Assembly: GCA_963778025.1 (NCBI GenBank)
Contig: CAVZTA010000006.1
Span: 434,001-498,000, forward strand
Reading direction: 5' to 3'
Length of the DNA stretch: 64,000 nt
Source of the DNA: CAVZTA01 sp963778025
Lineage (GTDB): Bacteria > Chloroflexota > Limnocylindria > Limnocylindrales > CSP1-4
The position numbers and the translations under genes were made by a program. Shown in pieces: positions 47,567 through 55,704 of the stretch. The notes below the pieces were generated by a model. It did not search any database and was not told the DNA's origin. It was given only the letters and a program-made list of their open reading frames with translations. Positions within the stretch are counted from its first letter, which is position 1. Each line of letters begins with the position of its first letter.

Positions 47567-48850
47567 TCAGCGCTCGGTCATCGCGTCGCGGAACAGCTGC
47601 TCCAGCGTCGCTCGGTCGGCGATGCGCGGGGCGAGCTTCGTGACCCGCTCCTGGGGAAGCGTCGCCTCGGCGAGCGCTGGGGCGTCCTCGGCGGTGTAGC
47701 CCACGCGCTCCAGCCCGACCGGGACGCCGGTCCGGCGCATGAGCTCCACCAGGCGCCCGGCCAGGATCGTCCCCGCATCTTCGGGCGCCGCCCCGCGGAT
47801 GTCCGCACCCAGCAGCGCCGCGGCCTCGAGATGTCGGCCCGGTGCCGCAGACGCCGTCCAGCGGAAGACCGCCGGCGCGTTGAGGATGACCGACATCCCG
47901 TGCGGGACGAGCGGCTTGCCGGACGGGTAGCCGGCCGGCACGAACTCGCGGACCATCCCCGACACCGCGTACGACATCCCGTGCGGCAGGTGGACGCCCG
48001 CGTTGCCGAACCCGATGCCCGCGTACGTCGCGGCAAGCGACATCAGCTCCCGAGCCTCGTCGTCCGCCGCGTCGTCGACGACCCGTGGCAGCGCCTGGGC
48101 GACCATCTCGATCGCCCGGCGCGCCCAGACGTCGCTGAACGGGTTGGCACCCTGGTACGACGGTCGCAGGTTGGGCCGCTCGGGCGCGGGCCGGCTGTCG
48201 AACGGGATCGCGGTGTACGACTCCAGGGCGTGCGAGAGGACATCGAACCCCGACGACGCGGCGACCATCGGCGGCAGGGTCCGGGTGTTGTCCGGGTCGA
48301 CGATGCCGAGCGTCGGTCGCAGGAAGCGATGGGCGATGCCGGTCTTGGCATGGAGCGCCCGCCGGTCCAGGATCGCGACACCGGTGGTCTCGCTGCCCGT
48401 GCCGGCGGTGGTGGGCACGGCGACGAGCGGTCGAAGCGGGCCGGGCGGCGGCTTGCCCTCGCCGATCGGCTTGTTCACGTAGTCGAGCAGGGGCGCCGGA
48501 TGCGTCGCCAGCAGGTTCGCGGCCTTGGCGGTGTCGATGACGGACCCGCCGCCCACGGCCACGAACCCGTCGTAGCGCCCTGCGGCGGCCACCGCGCCGG
48601 CCGCCTCGAACGAGGTGTCCGTGGGCTCGACCTCGACGGCGTCGAAGATGTCGACCTCGACCCCGCATCGCCGGAGCGAGTGGAGCGCGATGCCGACCGG
48701 CGCGAGCTCGCGGAGCCGCGGGTCGGTGAGGAGCAGCACGCGGCGCAGGCCGAGATCGGCGACGTGATCGCCGACCTCGCGGGTCGCGCCGCGGCCCATG
48801 ACGAGGTTGGCGAAGGTGACGGCGAACGTGGTCTCGAGCGTGGTGGCCAT
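47567..48850 (-). CDS. Hydroxyacid-oxoacid transhydrogenase, iron-containing ADH family
   Basis: An intact 427-residue group III iron-type alcohol dehydrogenase homologue that aligns closely with human ADHFE1/HOT: ETTFAVTFANLVMGRGATREVG, VEPTDTSFEAA, FVAVGGGSVIDTAKAANL, VAVPTTAGTGSETTGVAI, ASSGFDVLSHALESYTAIPF, YQGANPFSDVWA, GIGFGNAGVHLPHGMSY, PLVPHGMSVILNAPAVF and ATLPQERVTKLAP. The known reaction couples oxidation of 4-hydroxybutyrate to succinic semialdehyde with reduction of 2-oxoglutarate to D-2-hydroxyglutarate, NAD-independently. It is convergent with the XRE-cupin gene and follows the MR/MLE gene by 11 nt, so they share a transcript. It carries no frameshift despite its proximity to the mgs-mgd cluster. 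Confidence 0.9.
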   Translation of the reverse strand: MATTLETTFAVTFANLVMGRGATREVGDHVADLGLRRVLLLTDPRLRELAPVGIALHSLRRCGVEVDIFDAVEVEPTDTSFEAAGAVAAAGRYDGFVAVGGGSVIDTAKAANLLATHPAPLLDYVNKPIGEGKPPPGPLRPLVAVPTTAGTGSETTGVAILDRRALHAKTGIAHRFLRPTLGIVDPDNTRTLPPMVAASSGFDVLSHALESYTAIPFDSRPAPERPNLRPSYQGANPFSDVWARRAIEMVAQALPRVVDDAADDEARELMSLAATYAGIGFGNAGVHLPHGMSYAVSGMVREFVPAGYPSGKPLVPHGMSVILNAPAVFRWTASAAPGRHLEAAALLGADIRGAAPEDAGTILAGRLVELMRRTGVPVGLERVGYTAEDAPALAEATLPQERVTKLAPRIADRATLEQLFRDAMTER

Positions 48851-48861
48851 CGGGGACTCCG

Positions 48862-49947
48862 TCAGATCCGCAGCCGGTCGACCACGGCCTCGTTGAGGGT
48901 CAGACCGAGCCCCGGGCCCGTGGGCAGGCTGATCCGCCCGTTCACCGGCAGCACCGGCTCCTGGTACAGCTCCTGGATCTGCTCCGGGCGGGGGCCGTAC
49001 TCGGTGCCGTACTCGTGCGGCCGCGTCCCGCCCGGGACCGTCGCGTACGCCTGGAGGCTGGCGATCGAGAGCAGGCCCGCCGACGGGCAGTGCGGCATGA
49101 CGGGCTTGGCGTGCACCTCGGCGAGCTGGAAGATCCTGACGGTCTCCGAGATGCCGCCGGCGTCCACGATGTCGGGCTGGAGGATGTCGGGGTTCGAGAG
49201 CTCGATGAGATCGCGGAACTGCCATCGTCCGTGCTGGCTCTCGCCGGCCGAGACCGGGATGTCGAGCGCGTCGACGACCTGGCGCAGGCCGGGCAGGTCG
49301 TACTGCGGCAGCGGCTCCTCGAGGTGGGCGTAGCCGAGCTCCTCGAGGCGGCGGCCCTGGCGGATCGCCGTGGAGACCGTGTACGCGCGGTTCACGTCGA
49401 AGCCGATCCACGCGTCGGGCCCGACCAGCTCCCGGCACACCCGCGCCATCTCCATGTCCTTGCGCGGGTCCTGGTCGATCCGCAGCGGCGCCCAGTCCAT
49501 CCGGATCTTGAAGGCCTTGAAGCCGTCCTTCAGGCCGACCTCGAGCGCGGCGGCCATCTCCGCCGGGGTCCGGTTGCCACCCGCGCCGCAGCTCCAGTAG
49601 AGGTCGAACTCCGTGCGGGCGGCGCCGCCGAGGAGCACGTGGATGGGCAGGCCCGCGGCCTTGCCGACGAGGTCCCAGAGCGCGATGTCGATGACGCCGG
49701 CGATCTCGATGGGCGTGGGGTATGGCCGCTCGTGCGTGGCGTGGACGAGGCGCTCCCAGTGCCGTCCGGGCTGGAGCGGGTCCGTGCCGACGAGCAGCGG
49801 CTTGATCGTCAGGTCGACGTAGCGGCGGAAGAGCGCCGGATCGTGCCAGCCGACCTCCGACAGGCCCGTCAGGCCCTCGTCCGTGTCGACGCGCACGAAG
49901 GTCGGGCCGATCGACAGCGTGTCGACGCGGATGTCGGTGATCCTCAC
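48862..49947 (-). CDS. Enolase-superfamily (MR/MLE) enzyme 2
   Basis: A 361-residue intact MR/MLE protein with a GTG start. KIRMDW gives the Lys/Arg acid-base site, Mg ligands are in GFDVNRAY, HLEEPLPQ and AGESQHG, and VMPHCPSAG gives the opposite-face His. It includes the HDPALFRRYVDLTIKPLLVG cap segment. This combination is typical of acid-sugar dehydratases such as galactarate or L-rhamnonate dehydratase-like enzymes. It is the first gene ahead of the transhydrogenase at 47567 and divergent, with only 19 nt between, from the threonine synthase gene. Confidence 0.88.
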   Translation of the reverse strand: MRITDIRVDTLSIGPTFVRVDTDEGLTGLSEVGWHDPALFRRYVDLTIKPLLVGTDPLQPGRHWERLVHATHERPYPTPIEIAGVIDIALWDLVGKAAGLPIHVLLGGAARTEFDLYWSCGAGGNRTPAEMAAALEVGLKDGFKAFKIRMDWAPLRIDQDPRKDMEMARVCRELVGPDAWIGFDVNRAYTVSTAIRQGRRLEELGYAHLEEPLPQYDLPGLRQVVDALDIPVSAGESQHGRWQFRDLIELSNPDILQPDIVDAGGISETVRIFQLAEVHAKPVMPHCPSAGLLSIASLQAYATVPGGTRPHEYGTEYGPRPEQIQELYQEPVLPVNGRISLPTGPGLGLTLNEAVVDRLRI

Positions 49948-49966
49948 GGGATGGCATCGTAGCGGG

Positions 49967-51076
49967 GTGGGCGACCTGCGCTGCGGCCGATGCGCCACCG
50001 AGCCGAGGGGCGTGGCCCCGTGGCGCTGCGAGGCGTGCGGCTCGCCGCTGGAGCTGGACCTGCCGCCGGCCGACGCCGCGACGCTGATCGACCGGACGTC
50101 GAGCGGCGTCTGGCGCTATCGCGGCTGGCTGCCGACGGCGGATGTCGTGACGCTGGGCGAGCCGGTGACGGGTCTGGTCGAGCTGCGCGGCCGACCAGGC
50201 GTCTTCGCGAAGCTCGAGGGCTCGCTGCCGACGGGCTCGTTCAAGGACCGCGGCGTCGCGGTGACCGTCGGCTGGCTGGTCCGGCGCGGGGTGCGCGAGC
50301 TGATCGTCGATTCGTCCGGGAACGCTGGCGCGTCGTTCGCGGCGTACGCAGCTCGGGCGGGGATCCGGGCACGGGTGTTCGTGCCCGCCGATGCGTCGCC
50401 CGCGAAGCTCGTGCAGGTGCGGGCGCACGGCGCGTCGATCGTCACGGTGCCGGGCCCGCGCTCGGCGGCCGGTGACGCGGCACGGGCGGCGCTGGACGAC
50501 GCGGGGCCGGACGTGGCGTACGCGTCGCACCTCTGGCAACCGGCGTTCCTGACCGGCACGGCGACGTTCGCCTACGAGATCGTCGAGGCGCTGGGGCGGG
50601 CGCCCGACACCGTCATCGCGCCGCTCGGCGGCGGGACGCTGCTGCTGGGTGCCTCGCTCGGCTTCCGGCGGCTCCTCGAGGCCGGCGTCATCGAGCGCGT
50701 TCCGCGGCTGGTCGGCGTGCAATCCGCCGCCTGCGCGCCACTGGCCGGCGCGTTCCGGGCGGGAGCGGAGGACGCGGAGCCCGTCGAGGCCGGGTCGACC
50801 ATCGCCGAGGGCATCCGGATCGCCCGGCCGCCGCGGTCCCGCGAGATCCTCGCCGCGATCCGCGCGAGTGGCGGCACGATCGTCGAGGTCGACGACGATG
50901 CGATCCGGACGTCGCTGCGGACGCTGCTCGCGGAGGGCATCTTCGCCGAGCCGACCTCGGCGGCCGCTCACGCCGGGCTGACGCTCGCCGGCGACCTCGG
51001 CGGGACGACCGTCGTCGCGCTCACGGGCCACGGCCTGAAGGCTTCGGGCGCGATCGCGGACCTGGCGGGTCGCTGA
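49967..51076 (+). CDS. Threonine synthase-like PLP enzyme
   Basis: A 369-residue fold-type II PLP enzyme. An N-terminal zinc-ribbon (CGRC at residues 6-9 and CEAC at 21-24) precedes the PLP lysine Lys93 in GSFKDRG, the phosphate-binding SSGNAGAS loop, and GGGTLLL. These match threonine synthase (O-phosphohomoserine to threonine). The zinc ribbon and size suit the ThrC group, but threonine synthase-like catabolic or cysteate-synthase enzymes cannot be excluded, and no other threonine genes are nearby. Transcribed alone from a very short divergent gap. Confidence 0.83.
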   Translation: MGDLRCGRCATEPRGVAPWRCEACGSPLELDLPPADAATLIDRTSSGVWRYRGWLPTADVVTLGEPVTGLVELRGRPGVFAKLEGSLPTGSFKDRGVAVTVGWLVRRGVRELIVDSSGNAGASFAAYAARAGIRARVFVPADASPAKLVQVRAHGASIVTVPGPRSAAGDAARAALDDAGPDVAYASHLWQPAFLTGTATFAYEIVEALGRAPDTVIAPLGGGTLLLGASLGFRRLLEAGVIERVPRLVGVQSAACAPLAGAFRAGAEDAEPVEAGSTIAEGIRIARPPRSREILAAIRASGGTIVEVDDDAIRTSLRTLLAEGIFAEPTSAAAHAGLTLAGDLGGTTVVALTGHGLKASGAIADLAGR

Positions 51077-51114
51077 TCGGCGCGGGACCGGCGGTCGCCC
51101 TCGGCCCGATCGCG

Positions 51115-51130
51115 CGCGACCCGGGTCGCG
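51115..51130. terminator. Palindrome between convergent genes
   Basis: CGCGACCCGGGTCGCG is a perfect 16-bp palindrome in the 55-bp gap between the convergent threonine synthase and amidohydrolase genes, ending 2 nt before the latter's stop. It could form a hairpin on both transcripts. There is no T-run, so function as a bidirectional terminator is only suggestive. Confidence 0.35.
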
Positions 51131-51131
51131 G

Positions 51132-52329
51132 TCAGGCCTGGATGGGCCCCGCGACCACGCGTCCGGCGGCGATCACCATCAGCGGCTCGCGCAGCACCGC
51201 GAGATGCAGGAGCGGATCCCGGTCCACGACGAGCAGGTCCGCCCGGCGGCCGACGGCGACCTCGCCGCGGTCCGGCAGTCGCAGGAGCCGCGCTGCGTCG
51301 ACCGTCGCCGCACGAAGCGCCTCGAGTGGGGTCATCCCGACGTCCACGAGCGCCGCGAGGTCGTCGTGCAGGCTGTCGTGCGGGGTCTCCGTGACGCCCG
51401 CGTCCGAGCCGGCGACGATCGTGACGCCTGCCGCGCGGAGGGCGGCGACGATCGTGGGCCGCGACTCGAGGCGCGCGATCGCGTCGTGCTCGGCCGGGTT
51501 GTGCGCGCCAGCGGTGCGGTAGCGGGCGGCCGTCCGGATCGACCCGCTGAGCGTCGGGTCCACCGCGATCCCCTCGTCGGCCAGGCGACGCGCCAGCGGC
51601 GCGTCGAAGCGCACGTGCCCGTCGAGCCCGACGAACGAGCCGTGCTCGATGGTCGTGACGCCCGCGTCCACGGCGCGCGCGATCGCCTCGGTCGCGTGGC
51701 AGTGCGCTGCGACCGGCACGCCGTGCGCGTTCGCGACCTCGACGGCCGCCCGCAGGATCGGGAGCGGCAGCTCTGCGAGCTCCGTCCGCGTGCCCGGCGT
51801 CAGGCCGCCACCGCTGACCACGACCTTGACCGCACGTGCCCCGGCGGCGAGCTGACGCTCCACGAGTGCCCGGGCCGCCGCCGGCGTCGCGACCTCGCCG
51901 CCGAGGACGCCGAGGTGCCCGCCGACGCGCGTGAGCGACGCTCCGGCGAAGACGACGTCGGGGCCAGGTGCTTCGCCGCCCGCGAGCCGTTCGGAGGCGG
52001 CACGGATGACGTCCAGCGGCGCGCCGAGGTCGCGGACGGTCGTGATGCCCGCCCGCACCGCGCGCGCGGCATTCGCCAGCGCCAGCTCGACGAGCGCCGG
52101 CGCGTCCCAGCTCGCGGACCGGGCGCATCGGGTCGGCGGTCGCATCGAAGGTGAGATGGACGTGGACGTCGATGAGGCCCGGCACGAGCCAGCGCGGCGG
52201 GTCGGCTTCCGCCGGAGCAGACCCGACGCTGGCGATGCGATCGCCGACCACGACGACATCGCTTGGCTCGGTGACCCGGCCGGCAGCGATGTCGACGATC
52301 CGGACGCCCGCGAGGGTCAGCGGCGCCAC
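51132..52329 (-). CDS. Amidohydrolase, prolidase-like (one frameshift)
   Basis: Amidohydrolase of about 398 residues: APLTLAGVRIVDIAAGRVTEPSD sandwich, VPGLIDVHVHLTFDATADP metal motif, then after one extra base near 52115 SWDAPALVELALANAARAVRAG, VKVVVSGGG, VAAHCHAT, TIEHGSFVG, AGSDAG and ADLLVVDRDP. It is last in a minus-strand operon (Gfo/Idh, sialidase-fold, DapA-like, this gene) whose members are separated by 4 nt or overlap. It is a fourth member of the window's prolidase-like group. Confidence 0.86.
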
Positions 52330-52332
52330 GGC

Positions 52333-53277
52333 TCAGGCCGGTGCGCGCACCGGGACGCCGGCCCTTGGGACATCCGCGTCCCGAAAGAGCGCCTGCAGCT
52401 CGGCCAGGAGCGGCGGGCTCGGCAGCACCGCCGGCGGCCGCGGCACACCGCCGACGAGACCGGCGGCATCCATCGCCGCCTTGATGAACGGGCCCTCGCC
52501 ACCGGTCTCGGCCTGCACGGCGCCCGCCCAGCGGCTCCACGCCCACTTGAACCGGCCGAGCAGCGCGGGGACCGCGTCGTAGTCGCGCCGCTCCAGGGCT
52601 CGCCAGATCTCGAGGATGTACTCGGGCCAGAAGTTGCTCACGTGCGTCACGAACCCGGTCGCGCCCAGGACGTGCCCCCAGACGTGCATCGCCTGGTTGT
52701 CGATCACCGCGAGCCGGTCCGCCACGGCCGCGACGCCCTCGGTGAACCGGTCGTATCCCGGCGCCGACCACTTCAGCGCCTGGACGTTCTCGAGCTCGGC
52801 AAGGCGCCGGAGGAGCGGCGGATCCATGTCCAGCCCGCCCTCCCACCAGGTGCTGTAGATCATCACCGGGATCGGCGACGCGTCGCCCACCGCCTCCACG
52901 AGCCGGACGAGGTCGTCGGCGGTCGCGTTGTAGTAGTACGGCACGCCCAGCTGCGCGACCTCGACCCCCTCGTCCGCGGCGGCACGCGCGAGCGCGAGCG
53001 TCTCGCGCCAGTCGGTGTGCTGGATGCTGGTCGCGACCGGGGTCCCGCCGGCCGCGGCCACCGACGCACGCATCACCGCGATGCGCTCATCGCGCGACAG
53101 GGCGGGGAACTCGCCGGCGGCGCCTGCCACGAGCAGGACGCCGTCGCCACGGGTGACGCCTCGCGCGACGATCTCGCGAAGGTTCGCCCCCAGCCCGTCG
53201 AGGTCGAGCGAGTAGTCGTCGTGGAACGGCGTGGGCACGGCGACCACCGGGCCGCGCAGCCAGGTGCGGATGGACAC
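52333..53277 (-). CDS. DapA/NanA-family lyase 1
   Basis: An intact 314-residue dihydrodipicolinate synthase-family TIM barrel. Schiff-base Lys169 (QALKWSA), catalytic Tyr141 (VMIYSTWW) and the 2-oxoacid loop AGAAGEFPALSRDER are present. GTG start, 2 nt past the stop of the sialidase-fold gene. In this family the same active site serves N-acetylneuraminate lyase, 2-keto-3-deoxy-gluconate aldolase and 2-keto-3-deoxy-sugar-acid dehydratase. With MR/MLE dehydratases and an aldehyde dehydrogenase nearby, a 2-keto-3-deoxy-sugar-acid lyase or dehydratase is the favoured reading. Confidence 0.88.
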   Translation of the reverse strand: MSIRTWLRGPVVAVPTPFHDDYSLDLDGLGANLREIVARGVTRGDGVLLVAGAAGEFPALSRDERIAVMRASVAAAGGTPVATSIQHTDWRETLALARAAADEGVEVAQLGVPYYYNATADDLVRLVEAVGDASPIPVMIYSTWWEGGLDMDPPLLRRLAELENVQALKWSAPGYDRFTEGVAAVADRLAVIDNQAMHVWGHVLGATGFVTHVSNFWPEYILEIWRALERRDYDAVPALLGRFKWAWSRWAGAVQAETGGEGPFIKAAMDAAGLVGGVPRPPAVLPSPPLLAELQALFRDADVPRAGVPVRAPA

Positions 53278-53279
53278 GC

Positions 53280-54415
53280 TCAGATCCTCAGTCGATGGAA
53301 CCGGATGTCCGTGGCGCCCCCGACGCCGGGCGCGTAGTGGACGACCGCGACATCGCCGTCGGGCAGTACCTCGGCATACGGCAGGCCGTACGACCACTCG
53401 CCCATCTCGACGAGGGCCGCGCCGGTCGTGCCGCCATCGGGCGAGCCCGCGACCCTGGGCGCCGGATCGTGGGCGTCGAACAGCACGACCTCCGTCGCGG
53501 CGTCGAACGGCGCGTCGATCGACGCGGCGCTCCGCGCCCGGATCGTCCGGGAGCCGTAGCGGTCGACCCAGGCGAGCGCGATCCGTCCGTCGGGCAGGAT
53601 GGCCGGTCGCGACGGCTGGTCGGCGAACCCGAGGTCCTCCGGCTCGGACCAGGTCGCGCCGCCGTCCGACGACAGCCGGCGGTGGACGTTCCGATAGGCG
53701 ACCGCGTCGAAGTCATACGTCCAGGTGAAGCTGGCCAGCCGCCCGTCGGGCGCGACGGCCGTGCGCTGATCCCAGTTGGCGATCCGGCCGCGTGGGGTCC
53801 TGGGCGACGATCCACGGCGCCGACCACGTCCGGCCCTCGTCGTCGGTCGCGAGGTAGACCACGTGCTGGAACCAGCGGGAGTCGTCGAGGTAGGTCTTGT
53901 TGGACTCGATGCTCAGCAGCAGCCGTCCGCTGGGCAGCCGCAGCAGCGGCGACGTGAGGCTCGGCGGGCCGACGTTCTCCGGCGTGTCCACCCGTCGCCA
54001 CGGGCCCCACGTCCGGCCGCCATCCGGCGAGTCGGACAGGATGACGACCATCGGCAGGCAGCCCTCGGTCGTCGGGTTGAACAGTGGCTGACCGGGGAAC
54101 GCCTCGCGATCGATCCACAGGACGCACGCGATCAGTCGGTCGCCGTCAAGGCGGGTGATGTAGCCCACCTTGAGCGAGCCCCGGACGCCGTCGAGCGTCG
54201 ACGAGAACGGTCGCTCCGCCTCGCTCCAGGTCCGGCCGCCGTCGGTGGACCGCCGAAGCTCGATCTGCAGGTCGTCGCGTGTCCTTGCCCGTGCCGATCG
54301 AGCAGGTCGAGAGCAGCGAGCCGTCGGCCAGCGTCGTGACGGTCGGGAAGGCGGCCACGGCCCGCGGCGTCCCCGGCACGCCCTCGTGGAGCGTGACGGA
54401 CTCGACCAGCCTCAC
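53280..54415 (-). CDS. Sialidase-fold (BNR/Asp-box) protein (two frameshifts)
   Basis: Third propeller of the sialidase type, about 378 residues after removing one base near 54275 and one near 53797. Asp-boxes: STDGGRTW, SPDGGRTW, TDDEGRTW and SSDGGATW. Further landmarks are PRAVAAFPTVTTLADGSLL and RIANWDQRTAVAPDGRLASF. Its GTG overlaps the Gfo/Idh stop by 4 nt and its stop lies 2 nt before the DapA-like start. No signal peptide. Coupling to a NanA/DapA-type lyase invites a sialic-acid reading, but no NanE or NanK is present. Confidence 0.83.
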
Positions 54416-55446
54416 GCCGGGACCGCGCTCAGCGGCAGGTGCACGGCCTGCCCTGTCTCGGAGGAGCGGGCGGTCGCCTCCACGAGCTCCACCGCCGCTC
54501 GTCCGTTCTCGGCCCCGACCTCCGGCGCGCGTCCGTCACGGATGGCCTGCGCGAAGTCCTCGACCTGCTTCGAGAACGCCTTCAGCCGGACCGGGCTGAT
54601 GGTGTCGGAGTTCAGCCCGAACGGCGGCATCTCGAAGACGTCGTCCCAGCTGTCGTCACGGCCGAGGCGGACCTTCCCGTACGAGTCCGATTCGACGATC
54701 CCCTCGGAGCCCACGAACGTCCACTGGCTCTGCGAGCCGAGCCCCGGGGACGGCATCTCGAAGCTGATCCAGACCTGCGCGATGACACCGTTGCGCATGA
54801 CGAGCTGGGCCATCCCGCTGCGCCGCAGGCCGGACCCGCCCCAGTCGGTGACCTTGGCGAACACCGTCTCCACATCGGAGCCCGTGAACCAGCGGAGCGC
54901 GTCGAACAGGTGGACGCCCATGTCCAGCCAGGCGCCGCCTTCGGCTGGGTCCTTGCCCCAGCCGTGGTCGTCAGGGTGATAGCCGACGACCGAGCTGAGG
55001 ACCCGGACCATCCGCAGCTCGCCGATGCGACCCTCGTCGATGAGGCGCTTGGCCGTCGTCGGCGACTCGCGGTAGCGCGTGACCTTGTTCACCGTGAGCC
55101 GGACGCCGGCCCGTCGGCAGGCCTCGATCATCCCGTCGCACTCGGCGACGGTGACCGCCATCGGCTTCTCGACATAGACGTGCTTGCCGGCGGCGGCCGC
55201 CGCTTGCGTCAGGGGCAGGTGCGTGCGGTGCGGCGTGGCGATGATCACCGCCTGGATGTCGTCCCGGGCGAGGAGCGCCTCGGCGGACGGCTCCTGCGCC
55301 ACGCCGTAGTCGGCGGCCAGCGCTCCGGCCCGCGATCCCAGCGCGACCGCGACGAGGTGCCCGCTCGGCACGTGGTTCTTGAGCGCCTCGGCGTAGGTGC
55401 GGGCCATGAACCCGGTTCCCAGGATCCCGAACGCGACCGTGTCCAC
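54412..55446 (-). CDS. Gfo/Idh/MocA-family oxidoreductase
   Basis: An intact 344-residue NAD(P)-dependent sugar or inositol dehydrogenase. The nucleotide-binding motif GILGTGFMA is at residues 7-15, EKPMA at 93-97 supplies the catalytic Lys, and GGAWLDMGVHLFDALRW gives the DxGxHxxD active-site pattern. GTG start. First gene of the four-gene operon to 51132. About 190 bp of leader separates it from the operator at 55640-55651, and that leader contains a strong hairpin. It likely oxidises a sugar or polyol feeding the downstream lyase. Confidence 0.9.
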   Translation of the reverse strand: MDTVAFGILGTGFMARTYAEALKNHVPSGHLVAVALGSRAGALAADYGVAQEPSAEALLARDDIQAVIIATPHRTHLPLTQAAAAAGKHVYVEKPMAVTVAECDGMIEACRRAGVRLTVNKVTRYRESPTTAKRLIDEGRIGELRMVRVLSSVVGYHPDDHGWGKDPAEGGAWLDMGVHLFDALRWFTGSDVETVFAKVTDWGGSGLRRSGMAQLVMRNGVIAQVWISFEMPSPGLGSQSQWTFVGSEGIVESDSYGKVRLGRDDSWDDVFEMPPFGLNSDTISPVRLKAFSKQVEDFAQAIRDGRAPEVGAENGRAAVELVEATARSSETGQAVHLPLSAVPA

Positions 55447-55531
55447 GGAGCCTCCTTTCGAGCGTCGCCGCGACCGGCCGTGCGTGGCCCTGCCGACCCG
55501 ACGGGGAACGGTGTGGGAGCGCCGGAGGAGG

Positions 55532-55571
55532 GATGCGCGGAACGGCGGAGGAGTCGGCCGTCCCGCGCATC
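55532..55571 (-). promoter_or_regulatory. Long hairpin in the leader of the Gfo/Idh operon
   Basis: GATGCGCGGAACGGC (55532-55546) and GCCGTCCCGCGCATC (55557-55571) form a 15-bp stem with a single mismatch around a 10-nt loop rich in GGAGGAG. It lies between the operator (55640) and the Gfo/Idh start (55446). It could be a leader structure or an attenuator; no U-tract follows on either strand. Confidence 0.4.
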
Positions 55572-55639
55572 GTCGACCGGCGCGTGGCCCGAGCAGCCCC
55601 CGCGGTGACGGGTGATCGGACGAGCACGCCTACACGTAT

Positions 55640-55651
55640 ATTGTCGACAAT
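55640..55651. promoter_or_regulatory. Perfect GntR-type operator ATTGTCGACAAT
   Basis: A perfect 12-bp palindrome preceded by GTAT, the same extended half as at 33277. It sits between the divergent Gfo/Idh operon (start 55446) and the tandem MR/MLE genes (start 55705), 54 bp before the latter. Confidence 0.72.
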
Positions 55652-55704
55652 CGGGTCCTCGTGTCAAAGCGAATCCAGCGCATGAGACACGCTCGGAGGG
55701 GTGG

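Noticed and set aside
47567..51031. An uninterrupted 1154-codon minus-strand frame
   Set aside because: Only its last 427 codons are the transhydrogenase; the rest is a shadow of the MR/MLE and threonine synthase genes.
51132..54415. A sialic-acid catabolic operon (sialidase plus NanA-like lyase)
   Set aside because: The propeller has no export signal and NanE, NanK and NagB are absent, so the lyase more likely acts on another 2-keto-3-deoxy acid.
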